Below are positions 25,601-32,271 of a stretch of 32,271 bases of DNA, in pieces. Position numbers and translations under genes: made by a program. Under the pieces are notes generated by a model, which was not told the DNA's origin, searched no databases, and saw nothing but the letters and a program-made list of their open reading frames with translations. How positions within the stretch are numbered: position 1 is the first letter of the stretch; each line of letters starts with the position of its first letter. Source of the stretch: Bacteroidales bacterium UBA4284 (lineage in GTDB: Bacteria > Bacteroidota > Bacteroidia > Bacteroidales > UBA932); assembly GCA_002395925.1 (NCBI GenBank), contig DGVM01000207.1:1-32271 (forward strand), read 5' to 3'.

Positions 25601-25972
25601 GACTACGAAATATCCTCCGAAGACATGCCCGGATGGCTCGTTGCTACAGAGGGTACTCTTACCGTCGCGCTCGACATAATCCAGACTCCCGAGCTCATAC
25701 TCGAAGGAGCGGCAAGGGAACTCATCCACCCTATCCAGAACCTTCGCAAGGACAGCGGCTTCTCGCTGACAGACCGCATAGAGACCTTCATCTATGCCGA
25801 CGGAGCCGCCTACGAAAGCATCAACAAGGCACTCGCAGCCCATGGACTGTACGTAGCCTCCCAGACTCTCTCCAAGAGCCTGGTCCTGCGGCCACTCGCC
25901 GAGGCTCCCGAAGAAGCTGCGACCGTAGCTTGGGAAGAGTCTCAGATACGAATCAAACTAAATCGCATATAA
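22625..25972 (+). CDS. ileS: Isoleucyl-tRNA synthetase, type-2-like (1115 aa)
   Basis: Charges tRNA-Ile with isoleucine. Class-I motifs are present: PSANGMPGIHHV at residues about 48-59 stands in the place of HxGH, and GEKMSKR (KMSKR at 661-665) is intact. The editing domain (CP1, about 190-400) shows LAWTTTPWTLPSNTALC and GTGIVHIAPTFGADD. The anticodon-binding region and a long C-terminal part follow (AQKASSMVLALRKKVGINVRKPL). Length and sequence fit the eukaryote-like type-2 IleRS found in many Bacteroidota. Unusual: the signature reads GIHH, so the first and third residues of HxGH are swapped, a change linked in type-2 enzymes to very strong mupirocin resistance. First gene of a four-gene operon; the next start is 2 bp after its stop. 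Confidence 0.97.
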   Translation: MTFKEYKGLDLVAAGSEILDRWRSTDAFGKSLSLREGAPEFIFFEGPPSANGMPGIHHVMARSIKDAVCRYKTQSGFKVRRRAGWDTHGLPVELGVEKKLGITKEDIGSKISVADYNRACREEVMKYTAEWRSLTERIGYWVDMDDPYITYDNRYIETLWYLLKDIYGKGLLYKGKSIQPYSPAAGTGLSTHELNQPGCYRDVKDTTVCAQFKAKGEDDLYFLAWTTTPWTLPSNTALCVGPDIDYVKVRSTNPYTGTPATYILAKDLVSAWFSDKIAYEVLPGTIKGRELVGMEYEQLIPWFKPGAGAFRVIPGDYVTTEDGTGIVHIAPTFGADDARVARAAGVPAMQVIDINGDPQAQVDLKGRFCRLEDLDPGYAAECVSPEYSQWAGRYVKNAYDDSLPADAPTLDVDICVMLKAAGKAFRIEKHVHSYPHCWRTDKPVLYYPLDSWFIRASAVREQMMALNDSITWKPESTGSGRFGKWLENIQDWNLSRSRYWGTPLPIWRTEDGKEEVCIGSVRELWDAIQKSVEAGFMKSNPLADAGFDPSDMSKENYDRIDLHRPYVDDIILVSPKGRPMQREKDLIDVWFDSGAMPYAQTGLRGMGTPDFGATADFIAEGVDQTRGWFYTLHAIHTMVSGTPAFRRVVSNGLVLDKKGEKMSKRLGNAVDPFAAIDKYGPDALRWYMMTNSQPWDNLKFDEAGVEEVRRKFFGTLYNSYSVFALYANLDGFDPETAAVPYAERPLFDRWIISKLNTLAARVHDAYEDYDITLAGRLIQDFVCDDLSNWYIRLNKKRLWGSGMPDDKLAAYQTLYEVLKGVALMGAPIAPFYMERLWLDLVPGSESVHFEPMPQSDPSLIDGGLEESMSFAQKASSMVLALRKKVGINVRKPLAKVLVPVLDEGVREHIEKVREIFLTEVNVKKLEFLHDTTGIITKKIKPNFKTLGKIYGGRMKEIAAAFPSLGQDVISEIERSEEYVLELPSGSVVLHPGDYEISSEDMPGWLVATEGTLTVALDIIQTPELILEGAARELIHPIQNLRKDSGFSLTDRIETFIYADGAAYESINKALAAHGLYVASQTLSKSLVLRPLAEAPEEAATVAWEESQIRIKLNRI

Positions 25973-25974
25973 TT

Positions 25975-26376
25975 ATGACTGAAGAAACTAAAACACGCTA
26001 TTCCGACGAAGAGCTTGCTGAGTTCAAGGGAATTATCGAAGATATGCTCACCAAGGCCCGCACCGAGTATGATACCCTCCGTCAGGTTATTATGCACAAC
26101 GGGTCCAACGATATCGAGGATACCTCCCCGTCTTTCAAGACCGTCGAGGACGATGGAGCCAACCAGCTCTCCAAGGAGGAGGCAAGCCAGCTGGCTCAGC
26201 GTCAGTACAAGTTCATCCAGAATCTCGAGGCTGCACTCGTGCGAATCGAGAACAAAACATACGGCATCTGCCGTGTAACCGGCAAGCTCATACCCAAGGA
26301 GCGCCTGAGGCTCGTCCCTCATGCCACGCTTACCGTTGAGGCCAAGGAAATGCTTGCCAAGCAGGGCAAGAAATGA
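25975..26376 (+). CDS. DksA/TraR-family transcription factor-like protein (133 aa)
   Basis: The ATG at 25975 lies 2 bp after the ileS stop; a longer in-frame opening upstream is only the other frame of ileS. The protein has a long helical hairpin (residues about 10-90) with an acidic loop (NDIEDTSPSFKTVEDD) and the DksA-type C-terminal motif YGICRVTGKLIPKERLRLVPHATLTVE. Only Cys99 of the four zinc-binding cysteines remains, so a zinc finger is not formed in the usual way; this is common in Bacteroidota members. The family binds the secondary channel of RNA polymerase. It overlaps lspA by 4 bp. Confidence 0.9.
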   Translation: MTEETKTRYSDEELAEFKGIIEDMLTKARTEYDTLRQVIMHNGSNDIEDTSPSFKTVEDDGANQLSKEEASQLAQRQYKFIQNLEAALVRIENKTYGICRVTGKLIPKERLRLVPHATLTVEAKEMLAKQGKK

Positions 26377-26945
26377 AAATATCAAAGGGAGCCAGGCTGA
26401 TAATCCTGGGCGTCATTCTAGTGGTCATTGACCAGGTAATCAAGTACCTGGTCAAGACCAACATGACGCTCGGACAGCAGATTTATGTGCTGGGCGACTG
26501 GTTCCGCCTGTGCTTCGTCGAAAACGAGGGCTTTGCCTTCGGGATGAAGTTCGGCGGCGCCGTGGGCAAATTCGCCCTGTCGCTGTTCCGCATCGTGCTT
26601 TGCGGCGCGCTGATATGGTGGATTTCGTCCCTGTGCCGCAAGGGCAAGACTCCTGCGGGCGTGCTGGTCGGACTGACGCTCATCACCGCCGGAGCTTTCG
26701 GCAACATAATAGACTGTCTGTTCTACGGTCTTATATGGGACTATGCCCCCTTCATGTTCGGCCGGGTCGTTGACATGTTCTATTTCCCGCTGATACACAA
26801 TGCAGCAGGGGAGGTGGTGTTCTTCAGCCCGGTATTCAATTTTGCAGACTCCTGCGTTACCGTCGGAGCGTTCTATCTCATCCTCTTCCATTGGAAGTTT
26901 TTTACTTCCGACGACAGCAAGAAATTGCCCGAATCTAAAGAGTAA
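26373..26945 (+). CDS. lspA: Lipoprotein signal peptidase (signal peptidase II, 190 aa)
   Basis: Inner-membrane aspartic protease that cuts the signal peptide of lipoproteins ahead of the acylated Cys. Four membrane segments are visible. Family motifs: IDQVIKYLV near residue 20, VENEGFAFG near 50, GNIIDCLFYG near 110, and the two catalytic aspartates Asp134 (GRVVDMFYF) and Asp159 (FNFADSC). Its substrates in this window include the SusD proteins and several other lipoproteins. It overlaps the DksA-like gene by 4 bp (ATGA). Confidence 0.97.
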   Translation: MKISKGARLIILGVILVVIDQVIKYLVKTNMTLGQQIYVLGDWFRLCFVENEGFAFGMKFGGAVGKFALSLFRIVLCGALIWWISSLCRKGKTPAGVLVGLTLITAGAFGNIIDCLFYGLIWDYAPFMFGRVVDMFYFPLIHNAAGEVVFFSPVFNFADSCVTVGAFYLILFHWKFFTSDDSKKLPESKE

Positions 26946-26949
26946 ATCA

Positions 26950-29625
26950 GTGATTGGCAGATTAAAATATGCACAGGCGCTGCTTCTCGTGGCGTTGCTG
27001 TGCGCTCCTTTGCGCGCCCAGGAGCCTATAAACGAGAACGACCTTGGCCATACCCTAAGCGCTTTGCACGAAGACCTCAGGAAGGACTATAGCAAGCGGG
27101 TGGCGGCCAGCAAGATGTTCGACCAGCAGTATCGCAACCAGCGTCGCGAGATGGTCGCAACGATTAAAAAGTGCAACGAACTGGCCGTACTCCTGTATTC
27201 CCAGAAGCAGGAATACACGCTTGACCTTACTTATGCCCTGCAGTCGGTGACCAAGGAATACGAGTCGTTTACTACCAACCGCATGCCGTACGACCGCATA
27301 GTCGGCAGACTCGACTGGGACATCGACCGTTACGCCAGGCTGCTTGAATCCCTTCGCCGCATACCCCCGGAGATTATTTCCATCAAGGACCTTCCCGACA
27401 GCCTGACCTATCGCAACCGGCAGATCGACAGTCTGGAAGAGGCCAGGGTATCGGCCCGTTACGCGGGCCTGTCCCGCCGTGAAATCGACCGCCTCAAAAG
27501 GGCCTTCGAGGCCAGGGTGAAGGCTGATACGACGGGGCGCTTCCGGGCTTTCCGCCTGAGCGAAGAAGAGGCCCTGGACCGCGATTCCTGTGTGTATTAT
27601 GCCACGGAGCTGCTTAAGCTGAGCGCCCATAACAAGTCGCGCGTAATACAGGACAGCACCCATTACCAGAGGGCTTTCCTCCGCCTCAAGGAGTCTTATG
27701 ATTACTCCCAGGACCGTTACCAGCAGCTGCAGGAGAGGATTTTCGTCGAAGGACAGACTCCTTATACGAGTATATTAAAGGGATTCGGACGCTATTGGAA
27801 GAGTGCCTGGAGCGGCTTCAGCGAAAAGTACGACCTGAGCTTGGCCAAAGGGGTCAAGGCAGAAGATGTAACCTTCAACAGCCCCGCCAGAGGTCCGCTC
27901 CTTCTCAAGTTCCTCATTATCCAGCTGCTGCTTCTGATGGCGATCATCCTGGTTGTCACCCTCCTCTTCCGCCTGGCATACGCCATATTCAAACCTATCG
28001 CGGAGAAGGTGTCGAAGGAGAAACTGCCGGGGTACATATTGCTTGTTTCCGTCATCATCAACGCCCTCCTCATGCTGCTGCCCCACAAGTCAAGCAACTT
28101 CGTGGGCTCTGCATCGGAACTGGTCGGCACTTACCTCTGGCTGCTTGCTGCGGTCATCGCAGCCTTGCTTATCAGGCTCAAGCCCAATCACATGCGCGTG
28201 GGGCTCAAGCTCTACAGGCCCATGCTGCTCGCGGCCATAGTGGTTATCGGCATGCGCATCATCTTCATGCCCAATGCGATGATGAACCTGCTGTTCCCCT
28301 TGATCCTTCTGCTGTTTACCATCTGGCAACTGGTCGCATGCCTGAAGTACGGCGGGCGCGTGCCGGGGATAGACCGCCTTTTCGGCTGGATGACGTTTAC
28401 GGTTTTCACCGCTTCGCTTGTCGTCTCGTTCATCGGCTATGTCTTCTTCGGCCTGCTGATCATGATATGGTGGTTCTTCCAGATGGCCACTATACATACC
28501 ATAGCGACCATCGCCTTCCTGCTGCAGGAATTCCGCGAGAAATACCTGCCGGCGCGCATCGAGGAACACAAGCGGAGGCTGACTTATGTGAGCGCCTCGG
28601 AAAAAGACAATCTGCTTTTCGGAGCCACCTGGCTGTATGATTTTCTCAAGAATGTCGCAGTTCCGGTGCTCACCGTCGTCTCGATTCCCCTGTGCATCAA
28701 GTTCGCCCTCGGAGTCTTCGATTTTACCGACATCTACGAGAAGATATACACCTATCCTTTCGTCAACCTTACGAATGCCGAGGGACTTCCGGCGCTGCGG
28801 CTCTCTTTCAGCAGCATCGTTACCATAATCAGCCTGTTCTTCGTGTTCAAGTATGCCAACTACGCTTTGTATTCCATATTCCAGGTAGTCCGCTATGCGA
28901 CTTTCCTCAGGGCTTCCGGGCGCAAGGTGGTACGCAAGAACGAGATCAACTTTTCACTTGGCAAGAGCGTCATAAGCACCCTTGTGTGGTTCGTGTACAT
29001 CGTCGTAATAGTGCTGATGGTCAAGCTGCCTACATCTTCGCTCACCGTCATCGCCGGCGGTCTGTCGGCCGGTATCGGTATCGCTCTCAAGGACGTGCTC
29101 AACAACTTCATATACGGGCTTCAGCTCATGTCGGGCCGTTTGAGGGTCGGCGACTGGATTATATGTGACGGTGTGCGCGGAAAAGTGACGAAAATCAGTT
29201 ACCAGAGCACCGAAATCGAGACTATCGACGGCGCCGTGCAGTCGTTCCTGAACGCCACATTGTTCGGCAAGAACTTCAGCAACCTCACACGCAACAATTC
29301 CTACGAGTTCGTCAAGATTATCGTGGGAGTGAGCTATGGCACTGATGTGCAGAAAGCGCGCGAGGTCATAGTCGAGGCCATGCAGGACATGCGTACCCGC
29401 GACAATTACGGGCGCGAGGTCGTCAATCCCGAAAAGGGAGTTTATGTGGCTTTCGAGGGATTCGGAGACAGCAGCGTGGACCTGGCTGTCAAACAGTATG
29501 TCCTTGTCGCTGAGCGTATAGCCTACGTGGACCGGGCCAAAGAAGTGATTTACGAAGCACTCGACCGGGCCGGCATCTCCATACCTTTCCCTCAGAGGGA
29601 TATTCATATCATTTCCGAAAAATAA
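26950..29625 (+). CDS. MscS-family mechanosensitive channel with long N-terminal periplasmic domain (891 aa)
   Basis: The GTG at 26950, 4 bp after the lspA stop, gives a good signal peptide (IGRLKYAQALLLVALLCAPLRAQ, described by its ends); the open frame extends further upstream only as a shadow of lspA. Residues about 25-290 are a helical, charged periplasmic region with coiled-coil character. About eight membrane segments follow (from residue about 315 to 700). The MscS pore helix and beta domain lie at about 695-790: VIAGGLSAGIGIALKDVLNN, LMSGRLRVGDWI, and SYQSTEIETIDGAVQSFLN. The C-terminal alpha/beta domain ends with RDIHII. The overall plan resembles the large MscK/MscM-type channels that release solutes on osmotic down-shock. 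Last gene of the ileS operon. Confidence 0.92.
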   Translation: MIGRLKYAQALLLVALLCAPLRAQEPINENDLGHTLSALHEDLRKDYSKRVAASKMFDQQYRNQRREMVATIKKCNELAVLLYSQKQEYTLDLTYALQSVTKEYESFTTNRMPYDRIVGRLDWDIDRYARLLESLRRIPPEIISIKDLPDSLTYRNRQIDSLEEARVSARYAGLSRREIDRLKRAFEARVKADTTGRFRAFRLSEEEALDRDSCVYYATELLKLSAHNKSRVIQDSTHYQRAFLRLKESYDYSQDRYQQLQERIFVEGQTPYTSILKGFGRYWKSAWSGFSEKYDLSLAKGVKAEDVTFNSPARGPLLLKFLIIQLLLLMAIILVVTLLFRLAYAIFKPIAEKVSKEKLPGYILLVSVIINALLMLLPHKSSNFVGSASELVGTYLWLLAAVIAALLIRLKPNHMRVGLKLYRPMLLAAIVVIGMRIIFMPNAMMNLLFPLILLLFTIWQLVACLKYGGRVPGIDRLFGWMTFTVFTASLVVSFIGYVFFGLLIMIWWFFQMATIHTIATIAFLLQEFREKYLPARIEEHKRRLTYVSASEKDNLLFGATWLYDFLKNVAVPVLTVVSIPLCIKFALGVFDFTDIYEKIYTYPFVNLTNAEGLPALRLSFSSIVTIISLFFVFKYANYALYSIFQVVRYATFLRASGRKVVRKNEINFSLGKSVISTLVWFVYIVVIVLMVKLPTSSLTVIAGGLSAGIGIALKDVLNNFIYGLQLMSGRLRVGDWIICDGVRGKVTKISYQSTEIETIDGAVQSFLNATLFGKNFSNLTRNNSYEFVKIIVGVSYGTDVQKAREVIVEAMQDMRTRDNYGREVVNPEKGVYVAFEGFGDSSVDLAVKQYVLVAERIAYVDRAKEVIYEALDRAGISIPFPQRDIHIISEK

Positions 29626-29720
29626 AAGCTCTTCATGATAATTGTTGCTGTTAAGTTCGGAAAAGACGGATCCTGCACCCGGCCTTTCGCTTTTGGAGGC
29701 AAGGAAAAGTTCAACAAGGC

Positions 29721-29929
29721 ATGAGCGGCGGCCCCATCAGGAGAGCGTGTCCCGGAGAACTTGAAGCGGTCAACGAATTACTGCGGCAGCCTTTGCAAAA
29801 GAGCAGGGCTGCCACAATATTACCCTGCACGTATGGGAATGTAACCCTGGAGCCAAAGCTTTCTATGAGGCGTTGGGAATGAAAGCTCAATACACTTCCA
29901 TGGAAATGATGTGTGGCGGCGCAGATTGA
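29721..29929 (+). pseudogene. GNAT acetyltransferase remnant with an internal deletion
   Basis: From 29721 the frame reads MSGGPIRRACPGELEAVNELLRQ, the start typical of a GNAT N-acetyltransferase (IRRA...LEAVNELL). In another frame, 29783-29929 encodes AAAFAKEQGCHNITLHVWE, then NPGAKAFYEALGMKAQYTSMEM and a TGA: the C-terminal part of the same fold, including the NxxAxxFYxxxGF-like helix. About 80 middle residues with the acetyl-CoA binding motif are missing and the frames do not join. The gene is dead. Confidence 0.8.
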
Positions 29930-29970
29930 AGCCGGTAGAAGAAATATGACACTTTTGCGAAAAAAAATAT

Positions 29971-29978
29971 TATTTTTG
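29971..29978 (+). promoter_or_regulatory. -7 box upstream of the small protein and fimbrillin-like gene
   Basis: TATTTTTG, an exact TAnnTTTG match, 25 bp before the ATG at 30004. A TTTG at 29954-29957 is the only -33 candidate, but the 13-nt spacer is too short. Confidence 0.5.
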
Positions 29979-30003
29979 CAGCATTAGTTAGTAGTGTAAT
30001 ATT

Positions 30004-30159
30004 ATGAAGGAAAAACAAACTTATACCCTTCCTGGATGCACTGTGATAACAGTAATGCAGAGGAAATTGATATGTGCAAGCGGAGACCCTCAGCAGACGG
30101 GGAACCGCAGTGATTATTCTTATGGCGGTCACTATGGAGTGATGGATTCTGACGACTAA
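30004..30159 (+). CDS. Small protein (51 aa) of the type found near Bacteroidales surface-protein genes
   Basis: The ATG at 30004 opens 51 codons ending at a TAA at 30157-30159. The protein starts MKEKQTYTLPGCTVITVMQ, then RKLICASGDPQQ, and ends with an acidic, Gly/Tyr-rich tail (SYGGHYGVMDSDD). The core form, Tyr-x-x-Pro, beta-like VITV, then ICASGD, recurs in short Bacteroidales proteins that I recall as unannotated neighbours of lipoprotein or fimbrillin genes. There is no signal peptide or membrane segment. It lies 16 bp before the next gene and has its own -7 box, so co-transcription is likely. Function unknown; a ribosomally made precursor peptide is one possibility, not shown. Confidence 0.65.
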   Translation: MKEKQTYTLPGCTVITVMQRKLICASGDPQQTGNRSDYSYGGHYGVMDSDD

Positions 30160-30175
30160 ACCGGGCAAAGAAGTT

Positions 30176-31666
30176 ATGAAAAGGTATATTTCAGCATTTT
30201 GCTGTGCAGCAATGTCGTTGGCTGCAGCGGTATTAGTTTCATGCAAAAAGACAGAACCCGATTTACCGATTGACTCTCCGGAGGCGCCCGTAGTATATAC
30301 GATGAAAGTTGACGCCGCAAAAGTGGCGACAAAGGCGTTGGCGCTGGGAAGTTCTTCCGTCACGGCCACCTGGACGGAGGGCGATATAATTGAGGTCTGG
30401 ACCGCAGACGGTACTACAACTAAGTACGGAACGCTTTCAGCAGAAAGCGGTGGCGCGGCCTCCACGACCTTCACAGGGGAGCTTGACACGGTCCCGGAAA
30501 ACGGAGAAACCCTTCTTCTCAAATATCAAAGTCCGGATTACACCGCTCAGAACGGGACGCTCACAGGGACGTCAACGAGTATCGACAAGGTCTGCGATTA
30601 TGCGCTGGCCACGGTTACCGCGACTGTAAGCGGGACGACGGTCACTGCAACTGATGCTGACTTTGAGAGCCAGCAGGCCATTGTGCGCCTCCAACTCTTC
30701 CACAAAGATGGCGGTACAACGCTTGTCGCAAAGAAACTTATCTTGCAATTCGCGGGAGAGACCTGCACAATCACTCCTTCCACTCCGACCGATGTCTTTT
30801 TTGTGGCCATGCCTTGCGTCGAAGACGACTGGACCCCTTTCGTCATAAATGCGTCTGAACAGGGAACGGCTGCCTACTACGAGATATCTGCCCAGATGCC
30901 GCTGAAAAAGGGGGAATACTTTACCTCTGATGCATCAGCCAATCCGTTATCCCTTTCTCGCATCAAAAGCCGGATCAACAAGGGTACGGACTGCCGCAAA
31001 TACGTGGGATGGGAAGTTTATCCCAGCGGCAACATCGCCCCCAAAGGCGAAAATCCAGAAGCCAGGATCGGATACATAGCCTATGTCTCTTCCAGCGCTG
31101 TCGATCATGATTTCCCCGACAGCCGGATTTTTGTCCTGGCGTCATCGGATGTCTCCTACGGAGGAACCGACAATTTTATCTGGGGCCATAGAGATGTTTA
31201 TCGGGATATAGCGGTAGGTCGTCATAAAATAAATCCTTATGATTATCCTTATTATCCTTATAACGACGATTATGGATACGACAATACCAATATTCTTCAG
31301 GATTATGGTTTTGACGCGCATCCGGCTGCCTATGTCGCTTGGAACTATGGTGCCGAGCGGCCTGAAGGCGCCAGCCACTGGTTCTTGCCGGCTGGTATGC
31401 AGTTCAAGCGCTTGGTGGGAGGGGAGGGTACCTCTATCACCAACAAATATGATTTTTTCGACAAAATGGACTTTAACTTGAAGCACGATTACGCTCAAAA
31501 TGAAGATGGTTACTGGACAAGTTCAGAATCTGTCTCTGATAGTCCCACTTACCAGGTTTATGCTTTCTATTTATCTACATCTACATCTATATACTGGGAT
31601 GTTTATGAAGGATATAAGGATCAAACATCGACATATCGCTTTGTGCGGGCTGCTTTTGTGTATTAG
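30176..31666 (+). CDS. Fimbrillin-like lipoprotein with a C-terminal DUF1566/lectin-like domain (496 aa)
   Basis: Lipoprotein signal MKRYISAFCCAAMSLAAAVL with VSC as lipobox (Cys23). Residues about 38-230 look like the N-terminal beta-sandwich of Bacteroidales fimbrillin-family proteins (VATKALALGSSSVTATWTEGD, shown by its ends, with TFTGEL and LLKY). Residues about 250-496 have the C-type-lectin-like/DUF1566 pattern: WFLPAGMQFKRLVGG, GYWTSSESVSD and a closing YRFVRAAFVY. A Tyr/Asp/Pro-rich segment (PYDYPYYPYNDDYGYDN) lies in between. Probable surface-exposed adhesin or pilus-associated protein. Codon use appears more AT-rich in the last third than in neighbouring housekeeping genes. A strong terminator follows at 31758. 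Confidence 0.82.
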   Translation: MKRYISAFCCAAMSLAAAVLVSCKKTEPDLPIDSPEAPVVYTMKVDAAKVATKALALGSSSVTATWTEGDIIEVWTADGTTTKYGTLSAESGGAASTTFTGELDTVPENGETLLLKYQSPDYTAQNGTLTGTSTSIDKVCDYALATVTATVSGTTVTATDADFESQQAIVRLQLFHKDGGTTLVAKKLILQFAGETCTITPSTPTDVFFVAMPCVEDDWTPFVINASEQGTAAYYEISAQMPLKKGEYFTSDASANPLSLSRIKSRINKGTDCRKYVGWEVYPSGNIAPKGENPEARIGYIAYVSSSAVDHDFPDSRIFVLASSDVSYGGTDNFIWGHRDVYRDIAVGRHKINPYDYPYYPYNDDYGYDNTNILQDYGFDAHPAAYVAWNYGAERPEGASHWFLPAGMQFKRLVGGEGTSITNKYDFFDKMDFNLKHDYAQNEDGYWTSSESVSDSPTYQVYAFYLSTSTSIYWDVYEGYKDQTSTYRFVRAAFVY

Positions 31667-31757
31667 GCTGAAGCTCCCAAGAGCGCACTCAGTTTGGCCT
31701 TGTTTCATGCTATGAAATAGAAAAAACTGTGTACGTTTTATGCGTAAAATCAAAAAG

Positions 31758-31792
31758 AGATTGCTAATCCATTGATTAACAATCTTTTTTTT
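31758..31792 (+). terminator. Rho-independent terminator of the fimbrillin-like gene
   Basis: AGATTG (31758-31763) pairs with CAATCT (31780-31785) and TAATC (31765-31769) with GATTA (31774-31778), with one C/A mismatch and a CATT loop, followed by seven more T residues. It lies 92 bp after the TAG. Confidence 0.88.
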
Positions 31793-31839
31793 GGAACATA
31801 GGATTCCACATCATAGAACGGGAAGAGATAATCCTTCTC

Positions 31840-32028
31840 ATGAGTATCGGAATTTTCTTTTTAAATTACTGTTTCAACGGTACCGCGAAAAAGCGTATAT
31901 TGAGGTCACAGGAGCCGCAGCTTGAAATGTATGCTCATTTCCTTGTCAGAGACAGGCATCTGCCGCTGGTTGAACTCTTGAGAAAAGAGGCTCTGAATAA
32001 TTTCGAGACCATTACCGGCCAAAAGTAA
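31840..32028 (+). CDS. Doubtful small ORF (62 aa)
   Basis: An ATG at 31840 opens 62 codons (MSIGIFFLNYCFNGTAKKR to ETITGQK). The second half is helical and charged (LVELLRKEALNNFET). No family is recognised and no promoter box was found. It lies after a terminator and before a GC-rich structured stretch. It may be a remnant of a larger gene. Confidence 0.25.
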   Translation: MSIGIFFLNYCFNGTAKKRILRSQEPQLEMYAHFLVRDRHLPLVELLRKEALNNFETITGQK

Positions 32029-32036
32029 CCCCTCCG

Positions 32037-32137
32037 CCTCCCGGGATTTCGTCGGGCTGCGCCCTCCGACATCCCTTGATAAGGTGGCTTTTGAGGCCCG
32101 AAGGGCCGAAGGCGGCATCAGCCGCCGTGCCGGGAGG
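32037..32137. repeat. Large GC-rich inverted-repeat element with nested hairpins
   Basis: Outer arms CCTCCCGG (32037-32044) and CCGGGAGG (32130-32137) enclose at least three hairpins: GTCGG/CCGAC (32051-32070), GGCCC/GGGCC (32095-32107) and GGCGGC/GCCGCC (32111-32126). The form is a closed multi-branched structure with no credible ORF. The sequence from 32138 to the edge (32271) continues GC-rich and hairpin-dense, with recurring GCGAAGCG-like words. Confidence 0.55.
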
Positions 32138-32271
32138 GAGGAGCGATGCGACGACCGGGAGGCACCCGATGAAGCGAAGCGGAATCGGCATGTCCCCTGG
32201 GGACCGACGCGAAGCGGCGAGGGGGAAAAGGGATGATAATCCCGGAGCCTACGCGAAAAGCGCCTGCGAAG

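Noticed and set aside
25633..25974. Upstream extension of the DksA-like gene
   Set aside because: These codons are the alternate frame of ileS; the ATG at 25975 gives the normal family length.
29635..29724. A 29-codon ORF after the MscS gene (MIIVAVKFGKDGS)
   Set aside because: Too short, no promoter or homology visible, and it overlaps the start of the GNAT remnant.
31906..32118. A 70-codon minus-strand ORF over the GC-rich element
   Set aside because: It runs through the palindromic structure and has the low-complexity character of a spurious frame.

Overview
The window looks like a chromosomal piece of a member of the order Bacteroidales (phylum Bacteroidota), moderately GC-rich and probably host-associated. 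The evidence is two SusC/SusD pairs, -7 boxes of the TAnnTTTG type, near absence of Shine-Dalgarno sequences, a type IX secretion (T9SS) sorting domain, a PorV/PorQ-like barrel, a fimbrillin-like lipoprotein and Bacteroidota-style GreA, IleRS and DksA proteins. I cannot name a genus from the sequence alone. There are no rRNA or tRNA genes, insertion sequences, integrases or CRISPR arrays.

Layout. (1) 1-3722, minus strand: a SusC-type TonB-dependent transporter followed by the start of its SusD partner, which runs off the left edge. (2) 3723-4292: a 570-bp AT-rich divergent region with promoter elements, a rho-independent terminator, a leader hairpin with a U-run, and a small decayed reading frame resembling a helix-turn-helix or LysM segment. 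(3) 4293-16375, plus strand: one tightly spaced operon of seven genes: SusC, SusD, two lipoproteins with Calx-beta-like repeats, a small secreted protein, a subtilisin-like protease with both a lipobox and a T9SS C-terminal domain, and a PorV/PorQ-like outer-membrane barrel. This reads as a surface protein- or peptide-degradation and uptake locus rather than a glycan locus. (4) 16390-19183, minus strand: a NapH/NapG-like polyferredoxin and a Tat-exported aldo/keto reductase with two 4Fe-4S clusters, a likely electron-transfer pair. (5) 19272-21215, plus strand: greA, a HIT-family hydrolase and a thioredoxin-fold lipoprotein without its active cysteines. (6) 21212-22560, minus strand: cvpA-like gene and tsaB; tsaB carries an in-frame palindromic tandem repeat. 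(7) 22625-29625, plus strand: ileS, dksA-like, lspA and an MscS-type channel, overlapping or nearly abutting. (8) 29626-32271: an accessory-looking end with a deleted GNAT acetyltransferase pseudogene, a 51-aa small protein, a fimbrillin-like/DUF1566-like lipoprotein, a strong terminator, a doubtful small ORF and a GC-rich, hairpin-dense stretch with no credible gene.

The most notable points are the protease plus dedicated PorV-like barrel inside a SusCD operon, the in-frame palindromic repeat in tsaB, the swapped GxHH signature in IleRS (associated with mupirocin hyper-resistance in type-2 enzymes), terminator-like leader hairpins before the SusC operon and before greA, and the structured GC-rich repeat-like sequence at the right edge.
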